Positions 1-9,458 of a DNA stretch of 54,051 nt are shown here, one piece after another. A model generated the notes under the pieces. The model had not been told where the DNA came from and did no database searches. It saw nothing but the letters and a program-made list of their open reading frames with translations. The stretch comes from Pseudoalteromonas sp. BSi20652 (GTDB taxonomy: Bacteria; Pseudomonadota; Gammaproteobacteria; Enterobacterales; Alteromonadaceae): contig NZ_BADT01000120.1 of assembly GCF_000239855.1 (NCBI RefSeq), positions 1 through 54,051 of the forward strand. Direction: 5' to 3'. Position numbers and translations under genes: made by a program. Positions within the stretch are counted from its first letter, which is position 1. Every line of letters begins with the position of its first letter.

Positions 1-544
1 TCTTTTAAATACCACTTACTTTAAATTAAAAGCCAGTATTAAAACTCCCTATTTTTATTATTGTTTATCGCCTTCTTAGATGCACAACAATGTGCTTATA
101 AACTTAGTTTGTGCCCAGAGTAACCTTATTAGTGATGGTTAATATTAATCTGCAGTAATGCTTAGTTAATTTAAGGGATTAAACCTGACGCTAGGGTGTT
201 AAAAATTCTTATATAGAACAACTAAATAACGAATTCTTTCCTAGTTATCGACATGATTTTTCACCTCAAAATAGACAACTTATTAAAGCGAATTGGTTTA
301 ATAACTCTTTATATTTTCGTATTAAAGTGTTTATGGCTCCAAAATAAAATGCTTACTAAAGCTGTTTTAGTTCTAAGTAGTAAAAAACTTTTTGCTTAAT
401 AGTTATTCAGCAACGACTGGACTAATTTTTTATTGATTTTTAAGTAATTGTAGCTAGTAGACAAGGTCGAATGAGTAGGTAATAATAAACATTATATTAA
501 CTTTAATACACCGGTGTTAATCGAGATGCCCAGAGGTTTAAGTG
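1..544. other. AT-rich intergenic region, no gene seen
   Basis: This stretch has no open frame of useful length and no RNA gene that I recognise. It is AT-rich and ends with an AGAGG-type ribosome-binding sequence before the histidine kinase start at about 545. A promoter for that gene presumably lies here, but I could not single out one convincing -35/-10 pair. Confidence 0.5.
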
Positions 545-3299
545 ATGTCTCAAAGAAGTAAGTGGGCACTAGCTATTGTATTAGGGCTCTTAGGTGGTTT
601 TGCTAACCTTTCGCCATTGTATTTTTTCGACAGTTCAGAATTTTTATTTGGTCAAGCCTTTGTTCTGTGCAGCTTAGTATTTACCGGATTACGTTACTCC
701 TGCCTTAGTTTAGCCATTGTTTCAGGTTTTTTGTTTTACAGGTGGGGCCATTGTTGGCCGAGTATTGTGTATTTACTCGAGCTTATGTGGCTTTATACAT
801 TTTGTTTAAGGCGCTCTAAACCCATACTTCCTTTAGGGACTGTATTTTGGTTTTTGGTTGGCTTACCCATAGTATCTGTGATTGGGTATGTTGTGCTCAA
901 CTTACCTTGGCTAACACTGGTTGTTGCTGTTTCTAAGTATTTAATTAATGCACTAATAAGCTTGGCATTAGTCGATTTAATTAGTGTATTTATGCCTTAT
1001 GCGAGCCGTGCTTATCAAGGCCAGCCTCTTGCACGCATTTTGAGTTATGTTGTCAGTGTTATTATTATTTTGGTTGTACTGCTCACCAGTGTGTTTTTGG
1101 TAAATGATCATTACTCGCGTTTAGAATATGAAGTTAACGCACAGCTTAAAGAGAAAGCTGAATCCATAAGTACACAACTTAATGATTACTTACAGTTTCA
1201 TAAAAATGCTGTTGTGATGAGCAGTGATGCTATAAGTGCCGGATTGCTACCCCAGCAACAACTTAAACGCTTAATGGTTTTGTATCCTGGCTTTACAACC
1301 AGTTTATATGCTAATCCAAATGGTTTAGTTGAAACAAGCGTGCCTCAGGCACTTTTAAAAGGGTTAAGTGAGTCGCAACGTTATGTTAATGACCGCCCTT
1401 ATTTTTCGAAAGCGCTTGAATATCCTCAGGGTTATAGCAGTGGTGTTTTTCAGGGTAGAGGACTAGGGAATGAACCTATTGTTGCGTTATCTGCACCTAT
1501 ATATCGTGATAATAAATTTTATGGTGTAGTTGAGGGGTCTTTAAAATTAGACCGTTTAGAGCGCTTTGTTCCTAATTTGTTTGAGTATAAAGGACAATTA
1601 ATTGTTTTAGATGATCAGCAGAACGTTGTATACAGTTCTTTGGCGCAATTTCAAATACTGAGTGACTTTAAGGATCATGGTTTTACAACGTTTAATCTTG
1701 GAGATAATAAGATTTTTCGCTCCAATGATAACGAGATTTATCACAGTTATCAGTATGAAGACCCTCAAAGTGAATGGCGGGTTATAACATTTTATAACCG
1801 CAAGCACTTAAGTAAAGTGGTGGCAACAGCATGGTTACCTACCTTATTGTCGAGCTTAATTTTAATAATACTTGTTGTGATGTTTATTCATCAATTAGCT
1901 AATTTGTTGGTACAACCGATTATAGGTTTAACTCACCTGATGCATGGTTTTAGTAAAACCAAGAAACAAAAATTTAATACAGAGTCTAGCTGGTATGAAG
2001 TACTGCAGTTACAGCAGCAGTTTGAAATGCTTGGCACCGCTTTAAATCACTCAATAGAAAACTTGCAAGCCTCGAATATCAAAAACCAAGATCTCAATAG
2101 GCAATTAAGTCATTTTAATCAGCAATTAGAAGTTAAAGTAGCGGAACAAACAACGGAGCTTACTAAGGCGGTTAAGCGTGCTAATGAGGCTAATTTAGCT
2201 AAGTCACAGTTTTTAGCCAATATGAGTCATGAGTTACGTACCCCAATGAACGGTATATTGGGAATGGGAGAGGTATTGCTTCGGGATGAAACTTTAACTA
2301 GTGATCAAAGAGAGTTGCTTAATACACAACAAAAAAGCGCAACAAACTTGTTAAATATTTTAAATGATATTTTAGATTTTTCTAAGATAGAAGCTAATGC
2401 AATGCAAATTAGTCCGCGTGCTACTAATGTAGAGCCATTTATCGAAAACGTACAATCCTTGTTTACCCCGATCATAAACTCCGACGAGGTTGAATTTATA
2501 GTTGAGCGAGGTGCCCGTTTACCACAATGTATAAAAGTGGATGACTTACGCTTAAATCAAGTCATTATTAATTTACTCTCTAATGCTCATAAGTTTACTA
2601 AAGAAGGTTTTGTTCGTGTGTCGTTTGATTATTACGATCAAAAGACTAAAAGTGAGTGTTGCTGATAGCGGTATTGGTATTGCCAAAGAGCAACAAACAT
2701 TTTTATTTAGTGAGTTTACACAGGCTGATGCAAGTGTTGCGCGTAAATATGGTGGCACAGGCCTTGGCTTGGCTATTTCGCAGGGCTTAATTAGAAAAAT
2801 GCAGGGGGAAATACAACTACAAAGTGAAGCAGGTAAAGGCTGCACTGTTTCATTTGATATTAGTGCCCCTGAAGCCATTTACACCAAGCTGACTCCCGCT
2901 GTGTTTGAAGATAAAACAATGGCTATAGTAGGTAAAAAAATATTACTCGTAGAAGATAATTTTATAAACCGACAAGTTATTGCAAAAATGCTTGAGCCGA
3001 GTAAAGTTGTAATAACGGTGGCTGAAGATGGGCTTGAAGCACTTAATATACTAAAAAACAAATCGTTTGACCTAATTCTTATGGATTGTCAAATGCCTAA
3101 TATGGATGGCTACGAATGTACCAAATACATTAGGGAGAATGAGCGTAAAAATGGCACCCATGTGCCAATTATTGCTATTACAGCTAATGCCTACGAAGAC
3201 GATAAGCAGCGATGTTTAAATGTGGGTATGGATGACTTTGTATCAAAACCAATTAGTAGCCACGATTTATACACCGTTATCGGTAATGTTTTGAGTTAA
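545..3299 (+). CDS. Hybrid sensor histidine kinase with receiver domain (frameshifted)
   Basis: A membrane-bound hybrid kinase of about 918 residues if one frameshift is repaired. The N-terminal about 180 residues hold several hydrophobic segments. A periplasmic sensor stretch that looks like a double CACHE domain follows (about 200-420), then another membrane helix and a linker. The dimerisation/phosphoacceptor box is [15 protein letters not shown] (His about 561), followed by the HATPase N box ([10 protein letters not shown]) and G box ([15 protein letters not shown]). A C-terminal receiver has its phosphoacceptor Asp in [13 protein letters not shown]. The frame changes between the N and G boxes near 2638-2650, at GATCAAAAGAC: removing one A (or adding two) restores DQ(K)[13 protein letters not shown]. 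Both halves are conserved, so I call one gene. ATG 545 is preferred to GTG 542. The ligand is unknown. Confidence 0.85.
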
Positions 3300-3410
3300 A
3301 CTTTGCCTTTAAATTCGTATATACATTTAGCATTAGTGTTATTGCAACAATGCAGTACTCGCTGCGCATAGAGCTATTAAAGTGGCATGCCAGTGAGTAT
3401 GATTGCTTTG

Positions 3411-3660
3411 TTTTTTACCCTCATGGCTAACATCCATGTAAGAATAAGTAAAAACCGAGTAAAGCTTCCGCGTCCTGCTCACCCCTTTACCTACATCCAT
3501 GTAGTAGACAACAAAGAGTAAATAGCGGCTAGGAAGAACCCTTTGGGCAGCGCCTGTTTGGTATTAATGCTACGTTATCGCCCATTTATGGGGAATACCA
3601 TACTGCATAGGCTCTGCCTTGCCTAAATGCCAAACAGACTGCTGTAAATTTAGCTTTTAA
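3411..3660. repeat. Dispersed intergenic repeat, copy A
   Basis: This non-coding segment is clearly related to 15530-15747. Both contain, in the same order, a TTACCCT block, a block ending in GTAAGAATA(A/T)GTAAAAACCGAGTAA, a CCTAGGAC/GCTAGGAAG-type block, TATTTATGGGGA/CATTTATGGGGA, ACTGCATAGG, GGCTCTGCCTTGC, and CTGCTG(C/T)AAATTTA. The copies differ by many substitutions and small indels, so this is an old repeat family and not a recent duplication. I see no open frame shared by both copies and no clear terminal inverted repeats. Confidence 0.75.
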
Positions 3661-3734
3661 AGATCAACAGATCCTAATAATGTAGAATTTATAATTTGTA
3701 GAGATATTTTCGCAAGAATTTATAGATAACACTA

Positions 3735-3756
3735 CTGATAATTGTTATCATTTTTA
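3735..3756 (+). promoter_or_regulatory. Fur-box-like operator
   Basis: The 19-mer starting at 3737 (GATAATTGTTATCATTTTT) matches about 14 of 19 positions of the Fur consensus GATAATGATAATCATTATC. It lies about 30 bp before the likely ATG (3784) of a siderophore-type TonB receptor, the expected place for iron repression. It overlaps the upstream TTG that would otherwise extend the frame, which argues against that start. Confidence 0.7.
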
Positions 3757-3783
3757 TTATGTTTTTTGTTGCTCCGGATTATA

Positions 3784-5919
3784 ATGTTTAACTCTCGTTA
3801 TTTGCCTTTTAGTATTACTGCCGCGTTGTCTGTTTTTTCTCATCTATCTTACGCCCAGCAAAATGAAAATATAGAAACTATTGAAGTAACAGGGCGAGCT
3901 CAACAGTTTTATTTAGAAACTCAAAGTAAAATTGGTACAAAGACTAATTTAGATCTTATTAAGCTTCCTCAGTCTGCTCAGGTGTTAACAGAGCAGCTTA
4001 TTATTGATCAAGCTGCACGAGATATTACCGACCTATACCGCTCTATTGCTGGGGTTAGCGAGTACAGCTACTCAGGCGTTACATTTCGTGGTTTTAGGGA
4101 TGACGAAAATGTATTTTATGATGGAGTACGTGGTGACCCATATTCGGGCTTTGGTGTGCCGCAGTTATTTAATGTTGAACGTGTTGAAGTATTAAAAGGG
4201 CCAGCCTCTGCTTTGTATGGCGGTGGCGAACCCGGTGGCATGATTAATTACGTAACCAAAAAGCCAAGCTACACACAAAAACGCGAATTAAAACTCACAC
4301 TGGGTAATTTTAATACCCGTGGTGCATCACTCGATATGACGGGTGGTTTAAGCGATACAATGGCTTACAGGCTAGGGGGGTTTTATGAAAAGCAAGACAG
4401 CTTTCGTAATAACGCAGACTCAGCTAATACCGAACTAACAGGTGGATTGTTATTTGATTTAAGTGATTCAACAACCCTAACCACAAGTATTGACTACATA
4501 AAACAAGACCTAGGCGGAAACCGCCTACGTGGCGTACCGGTAGATGATAATGGCAACTTTCTTATAGACCCTTCTTATAACGCCAATGAGTCATTTGACT
4601 ATCAAGATATGGAAGCTTGGGTACTTCAAGCAGAACTTAGCCATTATTTTAGTGATGATTTTTCTCTAAGTACTACGTTTCGCTACATGGATAACGAGCG
4701 AGACCAGGCCTACCATGAGTCTCAAAGCTGGGTAGATGTAAACGGTGATGGCGTTGCCAATATTGACGATGAAACTATTAAGCGTGAATACCGTAAGCAA
4801 TTTCGTGCCAATAAAGAGGCAAGTGTAACCACCGATTTTGTTTATAATTTTGGACAAGGACAATTAGCCCATCAGTTTTTATTTGGTGGTGATTACCACA
4901 CCGTTGATACCGAATATGACTACTTACGTGCCCGATATGAGGCCGATGGCGTCGCTAATTTAAATATTTTTAATTTAAACTACGGTGAAACCGATCCAAG
5001 TACTTATAACCTCACCGACATGAACCGCGATGGCGTCGATACCGACCGATTTGGTATATACGTTCAAGATGTAATTAGCATAGGCGAGCAATGGGCCGTA
5101 ATTGCAGGCTTACGCTACGATTATTTTAAAGAACTAAATAAAGAAACGGGTTTTAGTTACTCTGATAACGGTGTTACGCCTCGTGTTGCTGTTACTTATC
5201 AACCTGTCGAAAATACATCGGTATATATTAATTACTCTGAAAGCTTTAATCCAACATCGTCGGGCGATCAAGAAGATGTGGTAGGCGAAGGTAACTTAGA
5301 CCCAGAAACAGGTAAGCAAACCGAGCTGGGTATGAAAAACCAATGGCTTGACGGCAAAATAATGAGCACGTTTGCAGTTTATCAAATTAATAAACAAAAT
5401 GTGGTAATGAGCAACCCTGACGATACCGGAGTGGGTGATGGTATTACTGCACTTTTAAATATAGGTGAGGTAGAAAGCCGAGGGTTTGAAACGACGTTAG
5501 TAGGTGATCTATCTGAGTATTGGACAATAACAGCTAACTACGCATATAACGATACAGTCGTGGTTGAAGGTGCATTAGGCGAGATTTTTTCAGATACATT
5601 TGGTGATGGCTCGCGCTTTGCTAATGCACCACGTCACCAAGCGGGTTTATGGTCACGCTTCTGGCTAGATTCGATTAATTCATCAATAGCTTTTGGTGCT
5701 AACTATGTTAGTGAGCAAGTGAGCTCCGATGGTCAAAAAGTAAAACCATTTACTGTATTTGATATGAGCTGGACGAGTCGCTTTGACGACGTATTACTGA
5801 GTGTAAATATTAATAACTTGTTTGATAAAGAATATGCGGTTAGTGGATTTAGTGAGCGAAACGGCCACTTTCCTGGCAGCCCTCGTGAGATTGTTGGGCA
5901 AATAACCTACAAGTTTTAA
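3784..5919 (+). CDS. TonB-dependent siderophore receptor
   Basis: An outer-membrane gated beta-barrel of about 711 residues that should import a ferric siderophore using TonB energy. The start at ATG 3784 gives a signal peptide (MFNSRYLPFSITAALSVFSH...YAQQ). It is followed by a TonB-box-like IETIEVTG, the plug domain with VEVLKGPASALYGGGEPGG, a long barrel and a C-terminal aromatic residue (YKF). The open frame can be extended 14 codons to a TTG at 3742, but that TTG lies inside the Fur-like box. An acidic loop at about residues 315-330 (DVNGDGVANIDD) resembles a calcium-binding EF-hand or dockerin loop. The plug style fits the FhuA/FcuA siderophore group. The exact ligand cannot be read from sequence. 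Confidence 0.9.
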   Translation: MFNSRYLPFSITAALSVFSHLSYAQQNENIETIEVTGRAQQFYLETQSKIGTKTNLDLIKLPQSAQVLTEQLIIDQAARDITDLYRSIAGVSEYSYSGVTFRGFRDDENVFYDGVRGDPYSGFGVPQLFNVERVEVLKGPASALYGGGEPGGMINYVTKKPSYTQKRELKLTLGNFNTRGASLDMTGGLSDTMAYRLGGFYEKQDSFRNNADSANTELTGGLLFDLSDSTTLTTSIDYIKQDLGGNRLRGVPVDDNGNFLIDPSYNANESFDYQDMEAWVLQAELSHYFSDDFSLSTTFRYMDNERDQAYHESQSWVDVNGDGVANIDDETIKREYRKQFRANKEASVTTDFVYNFGQGQLAHQFLFGGDYHTVDTEYDYLRARYEADGVANLNIFNLNYGETDPSTYNLTDMNRDGVDTDRFGIYVQDVISIGEQWAVIAGLRYDYFKELNKETGFSYSDNGVTPRVAVTYQPVENTSVYINYSESFNPTSSGDQEDVVGEGNLDPETGKQTELGMKNQWLDGKIMSTFAVYQINKQNVVMSNPDDTGVGDGITALLNIGEVESRGFETTLVGDLSEYWTITANYAYNDTVVVEGALGEIFSDTFGDGSRFANAPRHQAGLWSRFWLDSINSSIAFGANYVSEQVSSDGQKVKPFTVFDMSWTSRFDDVLLSVNINNLFDKEYAVSGFSERNGHFPGSPREIVGQITYKF

Positions 5920-5925
5920 TACTTA

Positions 5926-5953
5926 TTAGCGCGAGGGTCACTCGCGCTTTGTT
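5926..5953. terminator. Bidirectional rho-independent terminator
   Basis: An 8-bp perfect stem, AGCGCGAG / CTCGCGCT, with a 5-nt loop sits between the convergent TonB receptor and MscS-type genes. A T-rich run follows on the plus strand. The MscS stop codon lies in the loop. Confidence 0.8.
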
Positions 5954-7047
5954 TTAGTATCGTCTTGCACCTTTTTATCGCTATTAAATTTAGCGGATTC
6001 TTGAGTAGTGTTAATAGCCGTAATAGGGAAGGGAATAACAATGCCTTCTTTTTTATAGCGTTTATGCAGGGCTTTTATAAAAGCAGATTTAACCCAAAAG
6101 CGATTAAAGTATTCTTTAGCTCTAAGCATTACCGTAAAGTTAATACTTGAGCTGTCAAACGTATGATAAACCACAAACGTGTTGTAATCATCTACACCCC
6201 ATTCGTGAGATATCAGTATTTCACGGGCTACTTCAAGTGTTACTTGCTCAACAAATTCTAAATCTGAATCGTAATGCACGCTTACATCAACTGGTACACT
6301 TAACTCTTTTTCAGGGTAAAAATAATTAATAATACGCGATTTAGATAATTGGCTATTAGGTATAATAATCATATTATTGGGCAACATTTTAACCCATGTT
6401 GACCGCCAACCTATATGCTCAACAAAGCCTTGCTCTTTTGATTCAAGCTCAATAAAGTCACCCACCCGAATGGGTTTATCAATTACCAATTGTACTCCCG
6501 AGAAAAAGTTTTCAAGAGTCGGTTGAAGGGCTAGCGCAACTGCCAAAGACGTAATACCTAACGAGGCGATAATAGGAGTAATAGAAATACCCAGTGTACC
6601 CATAAGTACTAGTAAACCCACTGAAAATAACGTGACGCGTATGACCCCTTTTATAATGCTTTTCGAATTAAAAATAACAGGGGATTGTTTACTGTAGTAG
6701 TTAACTGTTCCCATAATAAAGCGATCTAAAAATAATATAATTGCTAGTAGAGCCAGCACAATATTAATACTATTAAAGGGAATATGTTGCGATATTGAAG
6801 CACTAATCACTAATGTATCGTGCTCTAAAATGGTGAGCAGCACAATAAGTGTGCAAAGTGTTAAGGGTTTGGATATTGATTCAATGAGCAGAGTATCAAA
6901 TATAAAAGAGGTTTTTGAGGTCCATTTTTGCAACCAATGCATGACAAAAAATCGAATAAAAACAAGTGATATAGCTAAAATAACAAGATAAAAAATAGCT
7001 CCTAGCCAAGGGTTACTGTTAAAAATTTCTAGTGTACTTTTTAGCAT
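5938..7047 (-). CDS. Mechanosensitive ion channel family protein (MscS type)
   Basis: A 369-residue inner-membrane protein expected to open on membrane tension and release solutes under hypo-osmotic shock. Four or five hydrophobic helices occupy the first 180 residues. The pore-lining helix contains GITSLAVALALQPTLENFFSG, followed by the MscS beta domain (KPIRVGDFIELE, FVEHIGWRSTWVKML, NNMIIIPNS) and a cytoplasmic alpha/beta vestibule. It is longer than E. coli MscS (286 residues) and closer in layout to the YnaI/YbdG type. The last about 15 residues are charged and probably disordered. It is monocistronic and convergent with the TonB receptor. Confidence 0.9.
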   Translation of the reverse strand: MLKSTLEIFNSNPWLGAIFYLVILAISLVFIRFFVMHWLQKWTSKTSFIFDTLLIESISKPLTLCTLIVLLTILEHDTLVISASISQHIPFNSINIVLALLAIILFLDRFIMGTVNYYSKQSPVIFNSKSIIKGVIRVTLFSVGLLVLMGTLGISITPIIASLGITSLAVALALQPTLENFFSGVQLVIDKPIRVGDFIELESKEQGFVEHIGWRSTWVKMLPNNMIIIPNSQLSKSRIINYFYPEKELSVPVDVSVHYDSDLEFVEQVTLEVAREILISHEWGVDDYNTFVVYHTFDSSSINFTVMLRAKEYFNRFWVKSAFIKALHKRYKKEGIVIPFPITAINTTQESAKFNSDKKVQDDTKTKRE

Positions 7048-7142
7048 AACTCAAACTCAAACAATATAATTACATATATTGCAGCAAGTTATGTACCTTT
7101 TTTAAGATGAAGTGCATGCCGAGTATAACTCGGCAACAAGCG

Positions 7143-7544
7143 TTATACTTTTTTAGCTAACCACATACCGCCAAGTACGGCTGCAAAGAACAACCAAAAT
7201 TCCATTTTAAGAGAGACGAGTTGAACAAGCCCTGGACCTGGGCATATACCACTTAACCCCCATCCTAAACCAAACAGTACAGAGCCGATTACTAATTTAC
7301 TGTCGATTTTTTTTAAATCGCTTAAAGTAAACTTTTCTGCAAAAAGCGGCTTCTCTTTTTTAGCGACCCACTGCCACGTCAGCATCATTATTAGCATAGC
7401 AACAGCCATCACTATAATTAAACTTCCATCCCACTGGTTTCCAAAAGTAAGAAAATTAAGTACTTTATCAGGGTTTGTCATGCCACTAACAATAAGTCCC
7501 AAGCCAAATATAAATCCTAAAATAACAATGGTAAATGCTTTCAT
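7143..7544 (-). CDS. DUF6691 family membrane protein (YeeE/YedE half)
   Basis: A 133-residue, mostly hydrophobic protein with about four helices, forming one half of a split YeeE/YedE-type permease. It carries the family signature GLSGICPGPG with a conserved Cys near residue 106, and an N-terminal GLIVSGMTNPDKV motif. YeeE/YedE proteins are linked to uptake of sulfur compounds such as thiosulfate, with conserved cysteines handling the substrate. It starts 4 bp after the partner gene stop and is the last gene of a three-gene operon with a FadL-type porin. The substrate is inferred from family only. Confidence 0.85.
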   Translation of the reverse strand: MKAFTIVILGFIFGLGLIVSGMTNPDKVLNFLTFGNQWDGSLIIVMAVAMLIMMLTWQWVAKKEKPLFAEKFTLSDLKKIDSKLVIGSVLFGLGWGLSGICPGPGLVQLVSLKMEFWLFFAAVLGGMWLAKKV

Positions 7545-7548
7545 TTAT

Positions 7549-7962
7549 TTACCCTACAAGGTTTGCAGTTATTATAGCAACGGCCATAAATGTGCATGTT
7601 GAAACCCAAGATCGGGTAGAAAAGCGCGACATACCACATACACCATGACCGCTTGTACAGCCATTAGCAAGCGTTGTGCCTGCACCAACCAAAAGCCCTG
7701 CAACAATAATAAGCCATGGGGGTAAGTGCAATTCGCCCTCTAATAAAGAAGGTGCAAATACCTGTACAGTTATACCCGCTAAAAACAAACCGATGATAAA
7801 ATAGATCTTCCAGCGAGAGCCTGAATTTGTTTTGGTAAAAATAGATTTAACAACGCCCGATATTCCCGCTATTTTTCCGTATAAAACAAGTAATAGCGCA
7901 CAGGCTATACCTATTAAAGCACCACCTATAGCCGCAGCTACCGGCGAAAATTCTGTTACCAT
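7549..7962 (-). CDS. YeeE/YedE family protein
   Basis: A 137-residue membrane protein, the other half of the split YeeE/YedE permease. The hallmark is the cysteine-rich NGCTSGHGVCGMSR motif around residues 100-113, with four hydrophobic helices. The start codon is 3 bp downstream of the FadL-type gene stop, with a GGGGA ribosome-binding sequence inside that gene's end, so translation is probably coupled. In the family the two halves are thought to act together on a sulfur-containing anion. Similar pairs have been called PmpA/PmpB. I do not assign a symbol. Confidence 0.85.
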   Translation of the reverse strand: MVTEFSPVAAAIGGALIGIACALLLVLYGKIAGISGVVKSIFTKTNSGSRWKIYFIIGLFLAGITVQVFAPSLLEGELHLPPWLIIVAGLLVGAGTTLANGCTSGHGVCGMSRFSTRSWVSTCTFMAVAIITANLVG

Positions 7963-7965
7963 TTT

Positions 7966-9225
7966 TTAAATTCCCCACACAACAGAAACACCTAAACCAG
8001 ACTGTTCCATTTCAATTGATAACGCTTGGTTTGGCGCTAAAAAATTAGCACCGGCCACCTCTTTTGCTGGCGAGTAAAAAGCCATTGCGTTTAATTGTAC
8101 CTTGTTACTAAATGAATGGCTAAAGCCTGTTGTAAAATGCCATTCTTGTACGCCCGGTGCTAGAATATTAAATAACACTTCAGATGATGGAATAGGTTGC
8201 TCGGTGTAAGAAATACCAAAGCGGATTTTTTGTTGCACCGTACGTTGCCATTGGTAGCCGAGTTTATAAATGGTCATGTCGTCCCAACCAAATCCAGCAC
8301 CACCGTCAGCGCCTAGCGGTGCTGACATTAAGTTATTTATTGGATTTGCTATGCTTTTTACTTCACCGTAATTTATTTTTTGCCAATCAAATACAATTTC
8401 ATTGTTTGGCGTAACTTTAAAAGCGGCACCAATTTGAATCGAGCTTGGCAGGTCAAACCCACCTTGCTCTGCAAATAAACCACGGTAACTATCAAATTCT
8501 TGCATTGAAACCGCAGAGCGGTAACTAGCTCCCCAGCTGAGTGACGAGTTAATTGTTTGGTTTATACCTAATTGAATACCTACCCCAGTACTTGTATCCG
8601 TTCCATTATCAGACAAATCTTGTGGCGATTGCGAAAAAAGCGCAAAACTACTCAGACCTTGCGCTTCAAACTGTTGAACTACGTAAATTGGCGATACACC
8701 AATACGTGTTTGTTCATTAAACTGATAGCTTACTGTAGGGCTAATAAATAACTGTTTTAAATCTACGCCAGCAGTGCCTGCGTAAAATGTACCGTCAGGG
8801 GCTGTACCTGCATTATATTCGGTATTCATGCCGCCATTGCCGTACACTAAAAGACCAATATTTACTTGTTCATTAAGCTGATGACCAATGGCAAATTCAG
8901 GAATAGTAAATAAAGTGTTATCACTTTTTTGTGTTTTTGCTTCAAGATAAAGTGCATTTGGGAAAAAATTATCTACTGTTGATGCCGTGTATTTACGATC
9001 AGGTGAAAACAGCTCCAAGCCTAAAGAAAATTGGGTACCATCAACTAAAAGATTTGCTGGATTATTTGCGCCCGACATTAGCTCTTCAGATAGTGCTACA
9101 CCAGCGCCAGCCATGCCTTTGTGGGTCATGCCATAGCCATGGGTAAAATAACCATTGGTTGCAAACGCACTAAATGATCCTAAGGCGCATGTTAACGCTA
9201 AACTTGATACTAACTGCTTTTTCAT
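7966..9225 (-). CDS. OmpP1/FadL/TodX family outer-membrane transporter
   Basis: A 419-residue outer-membrane beta-barrel of the FadL family, which lets hydrophobic molecules pass by lateral diffusion. A signal peptide (about 22 residues, ending FAT) precedes NGYFTHGYGMTHKGMAGAG and the family's NPA element (GANNPANL), which correspond to the N-terminal hatch. The rest alternates in beta-strand fashion and the C-terminus is VVWGI. It is the first gene of an operon with the two YeeE/YedE halves, which suggests an outer-membrane entry route for the same, possibly sulfur-containing, substrate. A classical fatty-acid role is possible, but no fatty-acid genes are nearby. Confidence 0.85.
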   Translation of the reverse strand: MKKQLVSSLALTCALGSFSAFATNGYFTHGYGMTHKGMAGAGVALSEELMSGANNPANLLVDGTQFSLGLELFSPDRKYTASTVDNFFPNALYLEAKTQKSDNTLFTIPEFAIGHQLNEQVNIGLLVYGNGGMNTEYNAGTAPDGTFYAGTAGVDLKQLFISPTVSYQFNEQTRIGVSPIYVVQQFEAQGLSSFALFSQSPQDLSDNGTDTSTGVGIQLGINQTINSSLSWGASYRSAVSMQEFDSYRGLFAEQGGFDLPSSIQIGAAFKVTPNNEIVFDWQKINYGEVKSIANPINNLMSAPLGADGGAGFGWDDMTIYKLGYQWQRTVQQKIRFGISYTEQPIPSSEVLFNILAPGVQEWHFTTGFSHSFSNKVQLNAMAFYSPAKEVAGANFLAPNQALSIEMEQSGLGVSVVWGI

Positions 9226-9417
9226 TTAAGTAGACACTACACTGTTGAATTGAAGAGGGCGGACAATAGCGAATTTTTTATATTTCAAAAAGGAATTAAA
9301 ATAGATTACATATAGTAAAAAGGAATAGATGAAGTGATCGGCTGCTTAAACGTTAAACGCGCTATTTTAGCTGTGTTTAAACGCTAGCATTAATTAAAAC
9401 AGATGTGATGCAAGAGA

Positions 9418-9447
9418 AAAAGCGGTGATATATTTCACCGCTTTTAA
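9418..9447. terminator. Rho-independent terminator of the sugar transporter
   Basis: The stem AAGCGGTGA / TCACCGCTT with a 6-nt loop is followed, on the minus strand, by a short T run. It lies 10-40 bp past the stop of the MFS transporter gene. Confidence 0.75.
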
Positions 9448-9458
9448 ATAGGGTTTTA

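Noticed and set aside
2583-3299. Separate response-regulator gene downstream of the histidine kinase
   Set aside because: Its first about 40 residues, after a few out-of-frame codons, are the G-box half of the kinase ATPase domain, so it is the continuation of one frameshifted gene.
3742-3783. TTG start of the siderophore receptor
   Set aside because: It overlaps the Fur-like operator, and the ATG at 3784 gives a normal signal peptide.
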